Assembly: GCA_937967345.1 (NCBI GenBank)
Contig: CALBTN010000164.1
Coordinates: 1-25,136, forward strand
DNA: 25,136 bases
Source of the DNA: an uncultured Rubrivivax sp.
Lineage (GTDB): Bacteria; Pseudomonadota; Gammaproteobacteria; Burkholderiales; Burkholderiaceae_C
Direction: 5' to 3'
The notes beneath the pieces were generated by a model. The model did no database searches, was not told the DNA's origin, and saw only the letters and a program-made list of their open reading frames with translations. How positions within the stretch are numbered: the first letter of the stretch is position 1; every line of letters starts with the position of its first letter. The position numbers and the translations under genes are program-made. Shown here in pieces: positions 23,813 through 25,136 of the stretch.

Positions 23813-24976
23813 TCAGATCCTCTCGATGACGGTGACGTTGGCCTGGCCGCCGCCTTCGCACATGGTTTGCAGCCCGTAGCGGCCACCGCTGCGTTCCAGC
23901 TCGTGCAGCAGCGTGGTCATCAGCTTGGTGCCCGACGCGCCCAGCGGGTGGCCCAGCGCGATCGCGCCGCCGTTGACGTTGGTGCGCGCGGGGTCGTAGC
24001 CGGTCTCCTTCAACCAGGCCATCACCACCGAGGCGAAGGCCTCGTTGATTTCGACCAAGTCGATGTCGGCCAGCTTCATGCCCGACTTCTTCAGCGCGTG
24101 CGCGGTCGCCGGGATCGGCGCGGTCAGGTGCCAGATCGGGTCGTCGGCGCGCACAGACAGGTGCACGATGCGCGCGCGCGGCTTCAGGCCGTAGCGCTTC
24201 ACCGCCGCTGCGGAGGCCACCAGCACGGCGGAGGCCGCATCGCAGGTGGAACTCGACACCGCAGCGGTGATCTTCGGATACGCCGGGTCCACCGGGGCCA
24301 GCGTGGCCATCTTCTCCAGCGTGCTCTCGCGCGCGGTTTCGTCCATGCGGAAGTCACCCCCCGGCAATGGATACGGCACGACTTCGCGATCGAAGCGGCC
24401 TTCACGGATGGCGGCCAGCGCGCGGTCGTGGCTGGTCTTGGCGAAGACCTCCATCGCCTCACGGCTGAGTTCCCAGTGGTCGGCGATGCGCTGCGCGGCG
24501 TAGAACTGGTTCACCGGCGCGTCGCCGAAGCGTGCCTTCCAGCCGATGCTCTCGGCAAAGGGCGTGGTGAAACCCAGCGGCTGGCCGGCGAGCATGGCCG
24601 AGCTGATCGGGATGCTCGACATCGTCTGCACGCCGCCGGCCAGCACCACGTCCTGCGTGCCGCTCATCACCGCCTGCGCGGCGAAGTGCACCGCCTGCTG
24701 CGAGCTGCCGCACTGGCGGTCGACCGTGGTGCCGGGCACCGCCATCGGCATTCCTGCGGCCAGCCACGAAGTGCGCGCGATGTCGCCAGCCAGCGCGCCG
24801 ATGGTGTCGACGCAGCCGAAGATGACGTCGTCGTAGTCCTCGGCCGGAATGGCGTTGCGCTCGACGATGGCGCGGATCACGTGCGCGCCCAGGTCGGCGC
24901 CGTGCACGTGCGCCAGCGAGCCCTTGCGCCGCCCGGTGGGCGAGCGCAGTGCGTCGATGATGAAAGCTTCGGTCAT
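23813..24976 (-). CDS. fadA6: FadA6-like steroid thiolase
   Basis: A 387-residue thiolase whose catalytic residues are C89 in TVDRQCGSSQQ, H343 in ALGHPLGASGT and C373 in TMCEGGGQANV, with INEAFASVVMAW before them. From memory, segments such as MTEAFIIDALRSPTGRRKG, VMSGTQDVVLAGGVQTMSSI, TAPIPATAHALKKSGMK and YGLQTMCEGGGQANVTVIER match mycobacterial FadA6 (KstR2 regulon, C/D-ring degradation) more closely than FadA5 or general thiolases. One oddity: the motif that reads QISDGASA in relatives is SSTCDAASA here, with A247 for glycine and an added C245. The gene is six bases after the truncated dehydrogenase and three bases before the amidase. A ScdF-type enzyme of Comamonas would be the closest counterpart. 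The name rests on recalled sequence, not on a search. Confidence 0.85.
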   Translation of the reverse strand: MTEAFIIDALRSPTGRRKGSLAHVHGADLGAHVIRAIVERNAIPAEDYDDVIFGCVDTIGALAGDIARTSWLAAGMPMAVPGTTVDRQCGSSQQAVHFAAQAVMSGTQDVVLAGGVQTMSSIPISSAMLAGQPLGFTTPFAESIGWKARFGDAPVNQFYAAQRIADHWELSREAMEVFAKTSHDRALAAIREGRFDREVVPYPLPGGDFRMDETARESTLEKMATLAPVDPAYPKITAAVSSSTCDAASAVLVASAAAVKRYGLKPRARIVHLSVRADDPIWHLTAPIPATAHALKKSGMKLADIDLVEINEAFASVVMAWLKETGYDPARTNVNGGAIALGHPLGASGTKLMTTLLHELERSGGRYGLQTMCEGGGQANVTVIERI

Positions 24977-24982
24977 GGCTGC

Positions 24983-25136
24983 TTAAAGGTTGAAGGTGGC
25001 GCCCGGGCCCAGCGGCGCGTCGCCGTCGAGCAGCTGCGCACCCAGGCGCTGGCGGTGGAAGGCGCGGTCGCCCCAGGCGCCGTCGAGCGCCCAGGCGCGC
25101 TTCATGAACATCTGCAGATCGACTTCCCAGGTGTAG
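24983..25136 (-). CDS. acyl-CoA dehydrogenase, C-terminal end (gene continues past the right edge)
   Basis: Only about 50 C-terminal residues are seen, reading YTWEVDLQMFMKRAWALDG followed by DRAFHRQRLG and ending LGPGATFNL before a TAA stop. The segment Y-T-W-E-x-D-x-x-x-x-x-K-R-A is the last helix region of acyl-CoA dehydrogenases and resembles FTWEYDPHLYFKRA in the partner subunit at 20224. It is therefore probably the partner (beta-type) subunit of a second dehydrogenase pair. Its stop is six bases before the FadA6-like thiolase, which shows that the operon begins outside the window. Confidence 0.8.
   Translation of the reverse strand, partial: YTWEVDLQMFMKRAWALDGAWGDRAFHRQRLGAQLLDGDAPLGPGATFNL

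Noticed and set aside
1..25136. Search by eye for CRISPR arrays, tRNA or rRNA genes, insertion sequences, integrase genes and attachment-site repeats
   Set aside because: None found; composition is even across the window and gaps between genes are all below 300 bp, so the steroid operon shows no visible sign of recent transfer.

Overview
The window is GC-rich throughout (roughly 70% by eye) and densely coded. Its conserved blocks, polA / DUF2782 / homoserine kinase II / BPSS1780-type membrane protein and ppk1-sixA, are arrangements usual in Burkholderiales. I read it as a chromosomal segment of a betaproteobacterium of the Rubrivivax/Leptothrix/Comamonas type. I see no rRNA, tRNA, insertion sequence, CRISPR array or phage gene.

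Region 1 (1-7,060): a truncated Spinster-like MFS transporter diverges from an exported serine hydrolase of the beta-lactamase/NylB fold. Between them is a perfect 20-bp palindrome next to a -10-like box. A leftward housekeeping block follows (BPSS1780-type membrane protein, thrB, DUF2782 protein), and polA diverges from it. Region 2 (7,061-10,676): a small protein with a histone-H1-like Ala/Lys tail, then ppk1 and sixA, which are two bases apart. Region 3 (10,744-14,839, leftward): a second Spinster-like MFS transporter, a membrane-anchored HSL-type esterase, and a LuxR-type regulator.

Region 4 (14,946-25,136, leftward, continuing past the right edge) is the most interesting part: a steroid-catabolism operon. 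The anchor is a 126-aa Delta5-3-ketosteroid isomerase whose catalytic Tyr/Asp/Asp triad (Y16, D40, D101) matches the Comamonas enzyme (Y14, D38, D99) with a constant offset of two. Around it are a two-subunit acyl-CoA dehydrogenase pair, a FadA6-like thiolase, an IpdF-like SDR, a second (HSD17B4-like) SDR, a MaoC/NodN hydratase, a second thiolase and the C-terminus of another acyl-CoA dehydrogenase. These are the enzyme types used for beta-oxidation of steroid side chains and of the C/D rings (hydrindane) in actinobacterial KstR2-regulon and Comamonas scd pathways. Two exported proteins are embedded in it: a Tat-signal amidase and a SurE-like phosphatase. Many junctions are ATGA overlaps or gaps under 25 bp, and a strong stem-loop followed by a short T-run lies just after the last gene.

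Together, the esterase and MFS proteins could release and import steroid substrates, the amidase could remove amide-linked conjugates, and the KSI plus CoA-thioester enzymes would degrade the nucleus. The LuxR-type regulator next to the operon could be a TeiR/TesR-like steroid regulator. The enzyme family calls are well supported by visible motifs. The pathway assignment rests on the KSI and on remembered family resemblance, and the substrates are inference.
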